Assembly: GCA_900541785.1 (NCBI GenBank)
Contig: UQKY01000026.1
Span: 1 to 26,527 of the forward strand
Length of the DNA stretch: 26,527 nucleotides
Direction of reading: 5' to 3'
From: an uncultured Collinsella sp.
Lineage (GTDB): Bacteria; Actinomycetota; Coriobacteriia; Coriobacteriales; Coriobacteriaceae
Part shown: positions 16,466 through 24,268 of the stretch, in pieces
Layout of the letters: the number at the start of each line of letters is the position of its first letter
Position numbering within the stretch: position 1 is the first letter of the stretch
The notes under the pieces: generated by a model
The model's input: the letters and a program-made list of their open reading frames with translations, nothing else
Databases searched by the model: none
What the model was told of the DNA's origin: nothing
Translations under genes and position numbers: made by a program

Positions 16466-17532
16466 TGTGGGAAGCCGATGATTCTCAGGACCTGTGGGCG
16501 ACGCCCGGCAACTCGCCGGCGGCATCCATGGCGCATGGCGAGCGCATGGTGGGCTCGGAGCTGACGCCCGAGGACCTCGATGTCGACCGTACCCTGCGCC
16601 CCCAGCGCCTGGATGACTACTGCGGCCAGGAGCATATCAAGCAGAGCCTGCGCGTGCTGATCGAGGCCGCGCAGAGCCGCGGCGAGACGCTCGACCACGT
16701 GATCTTCTCGGGCCCTCCGGGTCTGGGCAAGACCACGCTGGCTACGGTTATCGCCAACGAGCTGGGCGCACAGATCAAGACCACGAGTGGTCCCGCCATC
16801 GCGCGTACCGGCGACCTGGCTGCCATCCTTACCAACCTGCAGCCGGGTGATGTGCTGTTTATCGACGAGATTCACCGTCTGAACCGTTCGGTCGAGGAAG
16901 TCCTGTATCCCGCGATGGAGGACTTTGCGCTCGATATCGTGATCGGCAAGGGTCCGGCTGCGCGCTCGATTCGCCTGGATATCCCCAAGTTCACGCTGGT
17001 GGCGGCAACGACTCGCTCGGGTATGTTGACCGGCCCGTTGCGCGACCGCTTTGGCATTTCATATCGCCTGGATTACTACACCGTTGAGGAGCTCGCCCAG
17101 ATTGTGACACGCTCGGCGACCATTCTGGGTGTGACGATCGACCATCCCAGCGCACTCGAGATCGGCTCGCGCTCGCGTGGCACGCCGCGCTTGGCCAACC
17201 GTCTGCTCAAACGTGTGCGCGACTATGCGCAGGTGCGCGGCGACGGCCCCATCGAGCTCGATATCTGCCGTCAGGCACTCGAGTTCTTCGAGATTGACGA
17301 GCTCGGCCTGGACTGGATGGACATTCGTATCTTGGAGACGCTTGCCAAGACGTTCTCCGGCCGTGCCGTGGGCCTGACGACGCTTGCCAGCGCGGTGGGC
17401 GAGGACCCGGGAACGCTCGAGGATGTCTATGAGCCTTATCTGCTGCAGTGCGGCTTGATGATTCGCACGCCCCAGGGCCGCCAGGCAACGCTTCGCACCT
17501 TTGAGCACTTAGGAATTGAGCCGGCCGTTTAG
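16465..17532 (+). CDS. ruvB: Holliday junction branch migration ATPase RuvB
   Basis: This 355-residue AAA+ motor forms hexameric rings that pump DNA through the RuvA-bound junction. Visible motifs are Walker A GPPGLGKTT (Lys89), Walker B VLFIDEIHRLN (Asp134-Glu135), sensor I with the arginine-finger region AATTRSGMLTGPLRDRFG, and the C-terminal winged helix (GLTTLASAVGEDPGTLEDVYEPYLLQ and IRTPQGR). ATG 16465 overlaps the ruvA stop by one base; a GTG one codon earlier is possible but less likely. The N-terminal 40 residues before the conserved LRPQRLDDYCGQ are variable, as is usual for the family. Confidence 0.97.
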   Translation: MWEADDSQDLWATPGNSPAASMAHGERMVGSELTPEDLDVDRTLRPQRLDDYCGQEHIKQSLRVLIEAAQSRGETLDHVIFSGPPGLGKTTLATVIANELGAQIKTTSGPAIARTGDLAAILTNLQPGDVLFIDEIHRLNRSVEEVLYPAMEDFALDIVIGKGPAARSIRLDIPKFTLVAATTRSGMLTGPLRDRFGISYRLDYYTVEELAQIVTRSATILGVTIDHPSALEIGSRSRGTPRLANRLLKRVRDYAQVRGDGPIELDICRQALEFFEIDELGLDWMDIRILETLAKTFSGRAVGLTTLASAVGEDPGTLEDVYEPYLLQCGLMIRTPQGRQATLRTFEHLGIEPAV

Positions 17533-17614
17533 GACGGGTTTGTAGGCTATCGCTGAGCATTGGATAAACATATCGCCGTTTGTCGGTTGCGGGTGCTTTA
17601 CTATTGCACGCCCG

Positions 17615-17623
17615 TGCTATGCT
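17615..17623 (+). promoter_or_regulatory. Candidate extended -10 promoter for fhs
   Basis: TGCTATGCT matches the extended -10 pattern TGnTATnnT and lies about 40 bases before the fhs start. The -35 region is weak (GCTTTA at 17595-17600 with 17-base spacing). Confidence 0.35.
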
Positions 17624-17663
17624 GAATTGGTCTTTTTCTCATCCGGTAACGAAAGGACCGTCC

Positions 17664-19331
17664 ATGCCTACTGACATCGAAATCGCACGTTCCGTCACAC
17701 CGCTGCCCATTACCGAGGTGGCCAAGAACGCCGGTGTCGACGTAAAGCACCTGATTCCGTACGGCTTCGACAAGGCTAAGGTCGACTACTCTCTGCTCAA
17801 TGAGCCAACTGATCACCAGGCCAAGCTCGTCCTCGTGACCGCCATCAACCCCACGCCCGCGGGCGAGGGTAAGACCACCACGACCATCGGTCTGGCCGAT
17901 GGCCTGCGTCGTCGCGGCGTCAAGAGCGCCGTGGCCCTGCGCGAGCCTTCGCTCGGCCCCGTGTTTGGCGTGAAGGGCGGTGCCGCCGGTGGCGGTTGGG
18001 CCCAGGTCATCCCCATGGAGGACATCAACCTGCACTTTACCGGCGACTTCCATGCCATCGGTGCCGCCAACAACCTGCTGGCAGCCATGCTCGACAACCA
18101 TATTCAGCAGGGCAACCAGCTCGGTATCGACGTTAAGCGCATCACCTGGAAGCGCGTTGTCGACATGAACGACCGTCAGCTGCGCCATGTTATCGACGGC
18201 ATTGGCGGCAAGGCCCAGGGAGTGCCGCGCGAGGATGGCTTCGACATCACTGTTGCCTCCGAGGTCATGGCAATCCTGTGCCTGTCCACGAGCATCAATG
18301 ACCTCAAGGAGCGCCTGGGCGAGATTGTTGTCGGCTACAGCTTTGCCGGCGAGCCCGTCCGTGCCCGTGACCTTAAGGCTCAGGGTGCCATGGCGGCCCT
18401 GCTCAAGGACGCGCTCAAACCCAACCTAGTTCAGACACTCGAGGGCACGCCTGCGTTTGTCCACGGCGGTCCCTTCGCCAATATCGCCCACGGCTGCAAC
18501 TCCATCATGGCCACGCGTATGGCCATGCGTTTTGGCGATGTCGCGATTACCGAGGCCGGTTTTGGCGCCGACCTGGGTGCCGAGAAGCTCCTCGACATCA
18601 AGTGCCGCATGACGGGCGTTCGCCCCAGCGCTGTCGTGATTGTCGCCACTGCCCGCGCGCTTAAGTACAACGGCGGTGTCGCCAAGGCCGACCTCAACGA
18701 GGAGAATCTCGAGGCCCTCAAGGCTGGCATGCCCAACCTGCTGCGCCACGTCGACAACATTCAGAATGTTTACGGTCTGCCCTGCGTGGTCGCCATCAAC
18801 CGCTTCCCGACGGACACTGAGGCCGAGCTCGAGCTCATCGAGTCCGAGTGCCAGAAGCTCGGTGTCAACGTTAAGCTGTCCGAGGTTTGGGCTAAGGGCG
18901 GCGAGGGCGCGCTCGACCTGGCCGATGAGGTCATGCGCCTGATCGAGCAGCCGAGCGAGCTCAAGTTTGCCTACGAGGACGGTGCCGATGTGGCCGACGC
19001 CCTCGAGGCCGTTGCCACCAAGATCTACCGCGCCGACGGTGTCGACTTTACGCCGGCTGCCAAGCGCCAGCTCGCCGAGCTGCGTGAGAACGGCTTTGGC
19101 AACCTGCCGGTGTGCGTGGCCAAGACGCAGTACAGCTTTAGCGACAACGCCAAGGCGCTGGGCGCTCCCGAGGGCTTCCGCATCACCGTGCGCGAGCTCA
19201 AGGTTTCCGCCGGTGCCCACTTTGTGGTCGCACTGACCGGCAGCGTTCTGACCATGCCTGGCCTGCCCAAGGTTCCCGCGGCCGAGAACATTGACGTCGA
19301 CAACGACGGCAACATCACCGGCCTGTTCTAA
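17664..19331 (+). CDS. fhs: Formate-tetrahydrofolate ligase
   Basis: This 555-residue enzyme makes 10-formyltetrahydrofolate from formate, tetrahydrofolate and ATP, feeding purine and one-carbon metabolism in the cytoplasm; in anaerobes it can also run toward ATP formation. Family signatures are clear: the nucleotide loop TPAGEGKTTTTIGL (Lys70), LREPSLGPVFGVKGGAAGGG, and FVHGGPFANIAHGCNS. The length equals the usual 555-560 residues. ATG 17664 is chosen because GAAAGGA lies 6 bases upstream and the product then begins just before the conserved N-terminal helix; an upstream in-frame extension to about 17580 has no family counterpart. It has its own terminator and looks monocistronic. Its codon use is strongly biased (mostly C-ending codons), consistent with high expression. 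Confidence 0.97.
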   Translation: MPTDIEIARSVTPLPITEVAKNAGVDVKHLIPYGFDKAKVDYSLLNEPTDHQAKLVLVTAINPTPAGEGKTTTTIGLADGLRRRGVKSAVALREPSLGPVFGVKGGAAGGGWAQVIPMEDINLHFTGDFHAIGAANNLLAAMLDNHIQQGNQLGIDVKRITWKRVVDMNDRQLRHVIDGIGGKAQGVPREDGFDITVASEVMAILCLSTSINDLKERLGEIVVGYSFAGEPVRARDLKAQGAMAALLKDALKPNLVQTLEGTPAFVHGGPFANIAHGCNSIMATRMAMRFGDVAITEAGFGADLGAEKLLDIKCRMTGVRPSAVVIVATARALKYNGGVAKADLNEENLEALKAGMPNLLRHVDNIQNVYGLPCVVAINRFPTDTEAELELIESECQKLGVNVKLSEVWAKGGEGALDLADEVMRLIEQPSELKFAYEDGADVADALEAVATKIYRADGVDFTPAAKRQLAELRENGFGNLPVCVAKTQYSFSDNAKALGAPEGFRITVRELKVSAGAHFVVALTGSVLTMPGLPKVPAAENIDVDNDGNITGLF

Positions 19332-19356
19332 GCCTGCTGCTCATAGCCGCTTGCCC

Positions 19357-19393
19357 GCCCCGCCGCGCCTACCAAGGCCCGGCGGGGCTTTTT
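19357..19393 (+). terminator. Rho-independent terminator of fhs
   Basis: GCCCCGCCG (19357-19365) pairs perfectly with CGGCGGGGC (19380-19388), followed by TTTTT. The nine-pair GC stem with T-run makes this a strong intrinsic terminator. Confidence 0.9.
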
Positions 19394-19409
19394 CCTCCGT
19401 CCCCAAGGG
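19388..19409 (+). repeat. Copy 1 of a 22-base repeat following a terminator stem
   Basis: These 22 bases, starting in the T-run of the fhs terminator and running through CCTCCGTCCCCAAGGG, recur exactly at 21619-21640. After the exact match both copies continue with a purine and then TC. Confidence 0.8.
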
Positions 19410-19522
19410 ATCATTTTTTGCGGCGGCAATGTTGCGCAACAAGAATGTGGATTTCTCTCGTACGGTGTAGTTGGAAGAACTGCGCGGGCGCATTGCGGCT
19501 GCGATGAGAGACGGGAGATGCG

Positions 19523-21556
19523 ATGTATTGCACCAAGTGCGGGGCCCAGATACCCGATGACTCCATGTTTTGCACGAGTTGCGGCGCTCGCGTGGGCGGC
19601 GTTGAGGATCAGGCGGAGCCTGTGGCGTTTCCGGTGGAGGACGCGCCGGCGTCCGCCCCTGCGGGACAGCAAGCTCCTCAGGGTGTCTCGGCTCATATGG
19701 CGGCGCAGCCTCGTTATGAGGAACCCATGACCGAGTCAGCCGAGACCGCTCAACCGTTTGTTCCGACGCTGCAGCCCAAGAAACCCAAGCACAGGGGCCG
19801 TATCGTCGCTGCCGTTATCGGCGGTGTTGCCGTTGTCGCCATCGTAGCGGCAATCGTCGTCGTGCCGCGTATCGGCTCGTCGTCCGAGGTGACTTCGGGC
19901 GGCAAGGGCTACGTTGTCTGCGCGTGCGAGACTAAAGTGCTGCCCAAGAACAGCAAGGGTAAAAAGCTCAAGAGCTATACTGTCGAGCTGGCGCCGGTGT
20001 CCGGCAAGGGCAAGAGCTACACCATCAAGGTCGATGGCGAGGACGGCTTTGCTATGGAGGACTTTGGCGAGCTGCCCGACCAGAAGTACCAGATGACCAT
20101 TACCTCGGGCAAGGGCAAAAAGAAGAGCACGACCACCATGAAGGTCGACTACGCCAAGGAGGGTTCGGACGCCCCTAAGAACGTTGAGCTCACGCAGTCC
20201 AAGAAAGAGGCCAAGGCTTCTGCCAAGGCAGCGGTCAAGACGGCAAACGAGCTGTTCACCGATAAGATTCTCGAGTATCAGAAAAAGTACGGCGAGGGTG
20301 AGGCTGTCGAGGTTGCTCAATCTACGTATGGAGCCCAGGGCGTTGCTTTCGCTAAACTCGTCGATTTTGACGGGGATGGTCAGGACGAACTCCTGATTGA
20401 GTATTCTGATGAGCCGCTCTTCAACGCTAATGGCGCCACCGCCGCTAAGGCCGAAGTTTGGGCATACCGCGACGGCAAAATCGAGAAAGTATATGAGCCC
20501 GATATCTGGGTTGACGTTATGTGCGTTGGCGTTTCGCTCCGTGTATACGATTGCGATGGCACCTATGGGTTCAGGCGATATTTGCATGACGGGGAGAAGA
20601 TCAACGTCAAAGAGGTTCCAGTCGGGATGGACGAATCTCGTGATGGCTATGAGTGCGAATTCGATGCCTACGATGGTAAGGCGTTTGGCGCCGTTGCCGG
20701 TCCGGCACCGATAAGCGATTCGAAGATTGCCGGCACCATTGAAGTGTCCGAGCTGAGCGCCGTGCTTACCAGCACCGAAGAGAGCGTAGCCAGCACCATC
20801 GCCTCGGTCGCCACGACGCTGGAGCAGCTGAAGTCGAAGGATGCCGGCGACGATGCGCAGGCGAGCTACGAGGCCGTCTCTGCCACGCAGGATGTTGACT
20901 TTACGGCTGCAGTTGGCGAGGGCCCGCTGGATCCGTCCCCCGATGACACGTGTCAGATCACGGCTACGTGGACCTATCCCCAGGTGAAGGGCCAGGGCGT
21001 GGGTGTCGCCAAGTTTAACAAGGATATGGTCCAGCTCGTCGCGGATACGCTCGACGCGAGCAAGCAGGCCTCGATGGACGACGAGGACAGCCGCGTGACC
21101 ATGATGTACACCGCCGAGATCGTCTCGATCGATGGCGATATCGCTTGCGTGCGTACGTTCACCAGCAGTTATCAGCCTCCGTATCGATCGGTGCAGAAGA
21201 CGAGGTCGGCGTTCTACAACCTCAAGACAGGTGAGCAGGTTTCGCTCGAGGACTCGCTTGCGCAGCATGGGCTTTCGTTTGACACCCTCAAGAGCGAGGC
21301 CAAGCAGGCAATCAAGACGGCAAAGCCGGATATAGACTCCGTGTCCGAAGACAACATCGACGATGACGATAACTACACCGAGGATCATTTCTACTACGAC
21401 GGCAAGGGCTATATCATCGTCCTCGATACTGGCGAGTTTGACTGCATGGCATGGGATACGCACGACTTGGTTGCACATGCCTTCGACTCGAGCTATTCCT
21501 GCGGTCAGGATGTAACGCCCGAACGAGCCAGGGCCACATACGTGCCCAACGAGTAA
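19523..21556 (+). CDS. Zinc-ribbon single-pass membrane protein with large extracytoplasmic part
   Basis: The 677-residue protein begins with a zinc ribbon (Cys3, Cys6, Cys17, Cys20: MYCTKCGAQI ... FCTSCGARV), followed by a Pro/Ala/Gln-rich linker and one transmembrane helix at about 94-116, preceded by basic residues. This predicts the zinc ribbon inside and about 560 residues outside. Outside are a Lys/Gly/Ser-rich segment, then an FG-GAP/VCBS-like motif (LVDFDGDGQDELLIEY, near 279-294), and a C-terminal region resembling the RsiV/DUF3298 fold (SAFYNLKTGEQVSLEDSL, then FYYDGKGYIIVLD). The function is unknown; an envelope sensor or binding protein is inference. GGGAG at 19513-19517 supports ATG 19523. 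The middle part (about 20270-20720) is visibly less GC-rich than the flanks. A strong terminator follows. Confidence 0.75.
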   Translation: MYCTKCGAQIPDDSMFCTSCGARVGGVEDQAEPVAFPVEDAPASAPAGQQAPQGVSAHMAAQPRYEEPMTESAETAQPFVPTLQPKKPKHRGRIVAAVIGGVAVVAIVAAIVVVPRIGSSSEVTSGGKGYVVCACETKVLPKNSKGKKLKSYTVELAPVSGKGKSYTIKVDGEDGFAMEDFGELPDQKYQMTITSGKGKKKSTTTMKVDYAKEGSDAPKNVELTQSKKEAKASAKAAVKTANELFTDKILEYQKKYGEGEAVEVAQSTYGAQGVAFAKLVDFDGDGQDELLIEYSDEPLFNANGATAAKAEVWAYRDGKIEKVYEPDIWVDVMCVGVSLRVYDCDGTYGFRRYLHDGEKINVKEVPVGMDESRDGYECEFDAYDGKAFGAVAGPAPISDSKIAGTIEVSELSAVLTSTEESVASTIASVATTLEQLKSKDAGDDAQASYEAVSATQDVDFTAAVGEGPLDPSPDDTCQITATWTYPQVKGQGVGVAKFNKDMVQLVADTLDASKQASMDDEDSRVTMMYTAEIVSIDGDIACVRTFTSSYQPPYRSVQKTRSAFYNLKTGEQVSLEDSLAQHGLSFDTLKSEAKQAIKTAKPDIDSVSEDNIDDDDNYTEDHFYYDGKGYIIVLDTGEFDCMAWDTHDLVAHAFDSSYSCGQDVTPERARATYVPNE

Positions 21557-21582
21557 GGTGGACCGCGAGGGATAAATTGAAC

Positions 21583-21624
21583 AGTCCCCGGTGACGCAAA
21601 ACGCAGCGCCACCGGGGACTTTTT
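21583..21624. terminator. Strong hairpin terminator after the zinc-ribbon membrane protein
   Basis: AGTCCCCGGTG (21583-21593) pairs perfectly over 11 bases with CACCGGGGACT (21610-21620), followed by a T-run through 21624. It lies between convergent genes and could also stop minus-strand transcription, although the T-run on that side is weak. Confidence 0.85.
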
Positions 21625-21640
21625 CCTCCGTCCCCAAGGG
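21619..21640 (+). repeat. Copy 2 of the 22-base terminator-linked repeat
   Basis: Identical to 19388-19409. Again it begins in the T-run of a hairpin terminator and ends in CCAAGGG, so the identity reaches well beyond what a terminator needs. Confidence 0.8.
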
Positions 21641-21644
21641 GTCG

Positions 21645-21881
21645 TTAGCCGCGCTGGAGGCCGAAGAGTTTGGCGTTGCGCTCGGCGACCATCATGTTGA
21701 TATCGGCGATTTCCATCTCGCCGTCAATGTAGGGCTGGTAGGTGCCATATGGATCGCCGGCTCCCAAGCTGCAACTGCCGCAGTTGTCGCAACTGCCGTT
21801 GCCGCAGCCAGCGAGCGCCAGCTTAATGATCTCCTCGCGTTCGGCGCGCGTTGTGTCTTTGATGAGCTTGCTTTTTGCCAT
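21645..21881 (-). CDS. Small cysteine-rich protein of unknown function
   Basis: This 78-residue protein starts MAKSKLIKDTTRAEREEI, from ATG at 21881 with GAGGA-type ribosome binding (complement of 21888-21894). A longer in-frame start exists at 21953 but has no comparable site and adds an unlikely basic leader. The core is GCGNGSCDNCGSCSLG, four cysteines spaced C-x4-C-x2-C-x2-C, followed by DPYGTYQPYIDGEMEIADIN. The helical start and a cysteine cluster before a conserved-looking PYIDGE segment suggest a metal- or Fe-S-binding small protein. I recall similar short proteins in Clostridia and Coriobacteriia but no function. It is convergent with the upstream gene and divergent from the downstream membrane-protein gene. 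Confidence 0.8.
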   Translation of the reverse strand: MAKSKLIKDTTRAEREEIIKLALAGCGNGSCDNCGSCSLGAGDPYGTYQPYIDGEMEIADINMMVAERNAKLFGLQRG

Positions 21882-21948
21882 GACGTATCCTCGATTCGCT
21901 TGTGACCGTCGGCCGCGCATGTCTTGTAGATACCGGCGGGCTTTGCCC

Positions 21949-21954
21949 ATCATA
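21949..21954 (-). promoter_or_regulatory. Candidate -10 box for the small cysteine-rich protein
   Basis: Read on the minus strand this is TATGAT, about 70 bases before the start codon. No good -35 match is visible. Confidence 0.25.
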
Positions 21955-21968
21955 GGCTTTTGCGCGGG

Positions 21969-21974
21969 TAGAAT
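21969..21974 (+). promoter_or_regulatory. Candidate -10 box for the D-x-T-x-V membrane protein
   Basis: TAGAAT lies 46 bases before the start at 22020. TTGCCC at 21943-21948 is a possible -35, but the 20-base spacing is long. Confidence 0.3.
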
Positions 21975-22019
21975 GCATGGATAACTTGATGCTTACGGGC
22001 GACGGAAAGGAATCGTTGC

Positions 22020-22976
22020 ATGGACCAGGATAAGACGACCGTAATGGGTAGCTACGGCTCCCCGCGGACGGGCAATGGCGCCGATGAGACCCGCGTCGTG
22101 CCGAATCCCGGCTACGCTGCCCCCGATACGACGCAGGTGTCGGCCGATCCCACGCGCGTTGTGAATTACGGAAACGCAGCGCAGGACCCGCATGGTGTCT
22201 CATCGCAGAACCCCTACGGCAACGCGGCGGTAGACCCTTATGATGACCTGCTGCAAAATCCCATTCCACAACCTCAGCAGACGACATATATGCCGCGCAC
22301 GGCACAGCCGCGCTACGAGTCGCGTGACCGGTATGCGCGCGAGCCGTATCGTGAGTATCCCAAGTCCATCCCTCAGTATGGCGAGGACGAGGAGAAGAAG
22401 CCTTCGCGTTCGTCGAGCGTGATCAAGAAAATCCTGATCGTGCTGGCGATCTTCTTTGCCCTGTCGGTTGTGTTTGCCATCGTGTCGGGCATGCTCAACA
22501 AGCGGGGCGCCACGACTGATACCACAGCCGAGCAGACCGAGACTACCCAGTCCGGCACTGTCGACCTGAGCGATATCCCGGGTCAGTACTGGTCCAACGC
22601 CAAGAAGCTCCTCAAGTCGCGCGGGGCCGATCTTTCGAATGCCGTGATTCTGACCGACGACGGCTCGACGCCCGTTGTCGATGCCAATTGGGTCGTGACG
22701 TCTGCCTACTATAACGACAACGGTAACCTCGAGATTCAGCTCACGCGCAAGGGCAGCTCGTCGGGTAATGCGTCCGGCGACCAGGGCGGCGCGGACAGCT
22801 CGAGCTCCAACACGCTGGAGGACCTGAGCAACAAGGCGCAGGAGCTGGGGGATAAGGCCCAAGAGCTGGGCGACACGGCTCAGAATCTCGGCGATACCGC
22901 ACAGAACCTGGGCGATATGGCAACGAACGCCTGGGACGCCCTGCAAAATGGCATTTCGGGCGCGCAGGGGAACTAG
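22020..22976 (+). CDS. Membrane protein with four D-x-T-x-V motifs, PASTA-like domain and heptad-repeat tail
   Basis: The 318-residue protein has a long disordered cytoplasmic N-terminus (1-130) rich in Pro, Gln, Asn and Tyr. It carries four copies of D-x-T-x-V: DKTTV (4-8), DETRV (22-26), DTTQV (36-40) and DPTRV (43-47). One transmembrane helix spans about 135-158 after SVIKK. Outside, residues about 180-243 (VDLSDIPGQYWSNAKKLL ... EIQLTR) resemble a PASTA domain. A Ser/Gly linker is followed by heptads of the type KAQELGD/TAQNLGD (272-306). The D-x-T-x-V motif resembles the phosphothreonine site of the FHA regulator GarA (ETTSV), so phosphorylation by a PASTA-type Ser/Thr kinase is an attractive but unproven idea. 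ATG 22020 has GGAAAGG 9 bases upstream. The function is unknown. Confidence 0.75.
   Translation: MDQDKTTVMGSYGSPRTGNGADETRVVPNPGYAAPDTTQVSADPTRVVNYGNAAQDPHGVSSQNPYGNAAVDPYDDLLQNPIPQPQQTTYMPRTAQPRYESRDRYAREPYREYPKSIPQYGEDEEKKPSRSSSVIKKILIVLAIFFALSVVFAIVSGMLNKRGATTDTTAEQTETTQSGTVDLSDIPGQYWSNAKKLLKSRGADLSNAVILTDDGSTPVVDANWVVTSAYYNDNGNLEIQLTRKGSSSGNASGDQGGADSSSSNTLEDLSNKAQELGDKAQELGDTAQNLGDTAQNLGDMATNAWDALQNGISGAQGN
22833..22937 (+). repeat. Five tandem 21-bp coding repeats
   Basis: Units start at 22833, 22854, 22875, 22896 and 22917. They encode KAQELGD, KAQELGD, TAQNLGD, TAQNLGD and MATNAWD. Unit pairs are similar at DNA level, so copy number could vary by slippage. The heptad period predicts an amphipathic helix. 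Confidence 0.85.
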
Positions 22977-23010
22977 CGGTCGAGCGGCTAGAGCCTTAGC
23001 GGTGCAAACA

Positions 23011-23078
23011 AAAACGGGGCGCAGGATCGCGTGACCGGGCGCATAGGCGCGTTGGTCGGCGGTCCTGCGTCCCGTTTT
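23011..23078. terminator. Bidirectional terminator between convergent genes
   Basis: AAAACGGGGCGCAGGA (23011-23026) pairs with TCCTGCGTCCCGTTTT (23063-23078), 15 Watson-Crick pairs plus one G-T. T-rich stretches lie on both exits (CGTTTTGTTG on plus, CGTTTTTGTTTG on minus). The 36-base loop holds a further GACC/GGTC hairpin. It serves both the plus gene ending at 22976 and the minus gene ending at 23087. Confidence 0.8.
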
Positions 23079-23086
23079 GTTGTCGA

Positions 23087-24268
23087 TTACAGCTGCTCGG
23101 CTGGACGCTCGGGCGAGCTGAAGCCCGAGTCAAATGTGACGACGCACGAGACATCGGGCCGGCGCTCGTGCACGATGCGCGTGACGAGCTCCAGCAGCTC
23201 CTCGTCGGATATGTCAAAGCCGTCGGGACGCACCAGGTCAAACGAAACGAACCCGCCGTGCTCGTGCAGGTCATGGATGGAGAGCGTGGGATCGATTTGC
23301 GCTATGCCGCGCTTGACCCAGCCACGCAGGTCGTCGCCGGTGGTGGCGATGGGGTCGCAGTGTAGCGTGATGTCGATGCCCATCTGATGCTTGATGTCGT
23401 GTTCGATGGTGTCCAGAATCTCGTGGTGCTCAAAGGCATCGCCCCCGCCGGGCATTTCCACGTGTGCGCTGGCAAACTGGCGGCCGGGGCCGTAGTCGTG
23501 CACCATCAGGTCGTGCGTGCCTAGGACCTGCGGATACGACATGATCTTGTCGCGGATTGCCTGGACGAGCTTGGGGTCGGGCGCTTGCCCCAACAGCGGG
23601 CTGATGGCGTCGCGCACCAGGCCCATGCCGCTGATGCAGATGAAGATGCCCACGCCCAGGCCCGCCCAGCCATCGAGGTCAAAGCCGGTCGTTTGCGAAA
23701 TAAGCGCTGCCGCTAAGACCGAGCCCGAGGTGATGACGTCATTCTTGGAGTCCTGCGCCGTGGCGATGAGCGTCTCCGAGTCGATGCGGTCGCCCAACGA
23801 GCGGTTGAACGCCGCCATCCAAAACTTGACAAGCATGGACAGGACAAGGGCTGCCATGGAGAGCACCGAATACGCGGTGGGGGAGGGCTTGATGATCTTG
23901 GTGGCCGACTCCAGGATCAGGTTGATGCCAACGGCGCAAACGAGGACGGCGACAACCAAGCCGGCGAGGTACTCGTAGCGGCCGTGACCGTAGGGGTGGC
24001 CTTCGTCGGCCGGGCGGCTGGCAAGGCGGAACCCGAGCAGGCTCACGATGTTGCTCGAGGCGTCGGAAAGGTTGTTGAAGGCATCGGCGATAAGCGAGAC
24101 GGAGCCCGCGAGCAGACCGGCTATGCCCTTGGCCAGGCACAGCGTGATGTTGAGGCCGATGCAGATGAGGCTTGCGGCAAAACCCGCGTTGGTGCGGCAG
24201 GAGGTATCGACCGGCTCGCTTTCGCTGCCGGGAACAAGCGTATGTACCAGCCGATTTACAAATAGCAT
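23087..24268 (-). CDS. Cation diffusion facilitator transporter, manganese-type site
   Basis: This 393-residue inner-membrane protein exports divalent metal in exchange for protons. About six transmembrane helices lie in residues 28-225. The metal site is Asn65-x3-Asp69 (ADAFNNLSDAS) in helix 2 and Asp173-x3-Asp177 (ATAQDSKNDVITS) in helix 5. This ND-DD pattern is associated with Mn2+ exporters such as MntE, in contrast to the HD-HD or DD-HD pattern of zinc exporters. The HPYGHGRYEYLAGL loop is a family signature. The cytoplasmic dimerisation domain contains HDLMVHDYGPG and is followed by about 85 extra residues that may form a second such domain. ATG 24268 is chosen because GAGGA (complement of 24277-24281) lies 8 bases upstream; earlier in-frame starts up to 24427 lack such a site. 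Confidence 0.9.
   Translation of the reverse strand: MLFVNRLVHTLVPGSESEPVDTSCRTNAGFAASLICIGLNITLCLAKGIAGLLAGSVSLIADAFNNLSDASSNIVSLLGFRLASRPADEGHPYGHGRYEYLAGLVVAVLVCAVGINLILESATKIIKPSPTAYSVLSMAALVLSMLVKFWMAAFNRSLGDRIDSETLIATAQDSKNDVITSGSVLAAALISQTTGFDLDGWAGLGVGIFICISGMGLVRDAISPLLGQAPDPKLVQAIRDKIMSYPQVLGTHDLMVHDYGPGRQFASAHVEMPGGGDAFEHHEILDTIEHDIKHQMGIDITLHCDPIATTGDDLRGWVKRGIAQIDPTLSIHDLHEHGGFVSFDLVRPDGFDISDEELLELVTRIVHERRPDVSCVVTFDSGFSSPERPAEQL

Noticed and set aside
17580..17663. N-terminal extension of fhs
   Set aside because: No ribosome-binding site, no family counterpart, and it overlaps the likely promoter; the ATG at 17664 has a good site.
19736..21637. 633-codon minus-strand frame opposite the zinc-ribbon membrane protein
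   Set aside because: The plus frame has a clear zinc ribbon, a membrane helix and a ribosome-binding site; the minus frame has none of these and spans the terminator.
22833..22937. CRISPR-like repeat array
   Set aside because: The repeats are contiguous 21-base coding units without spacers, inside an open reading frame.
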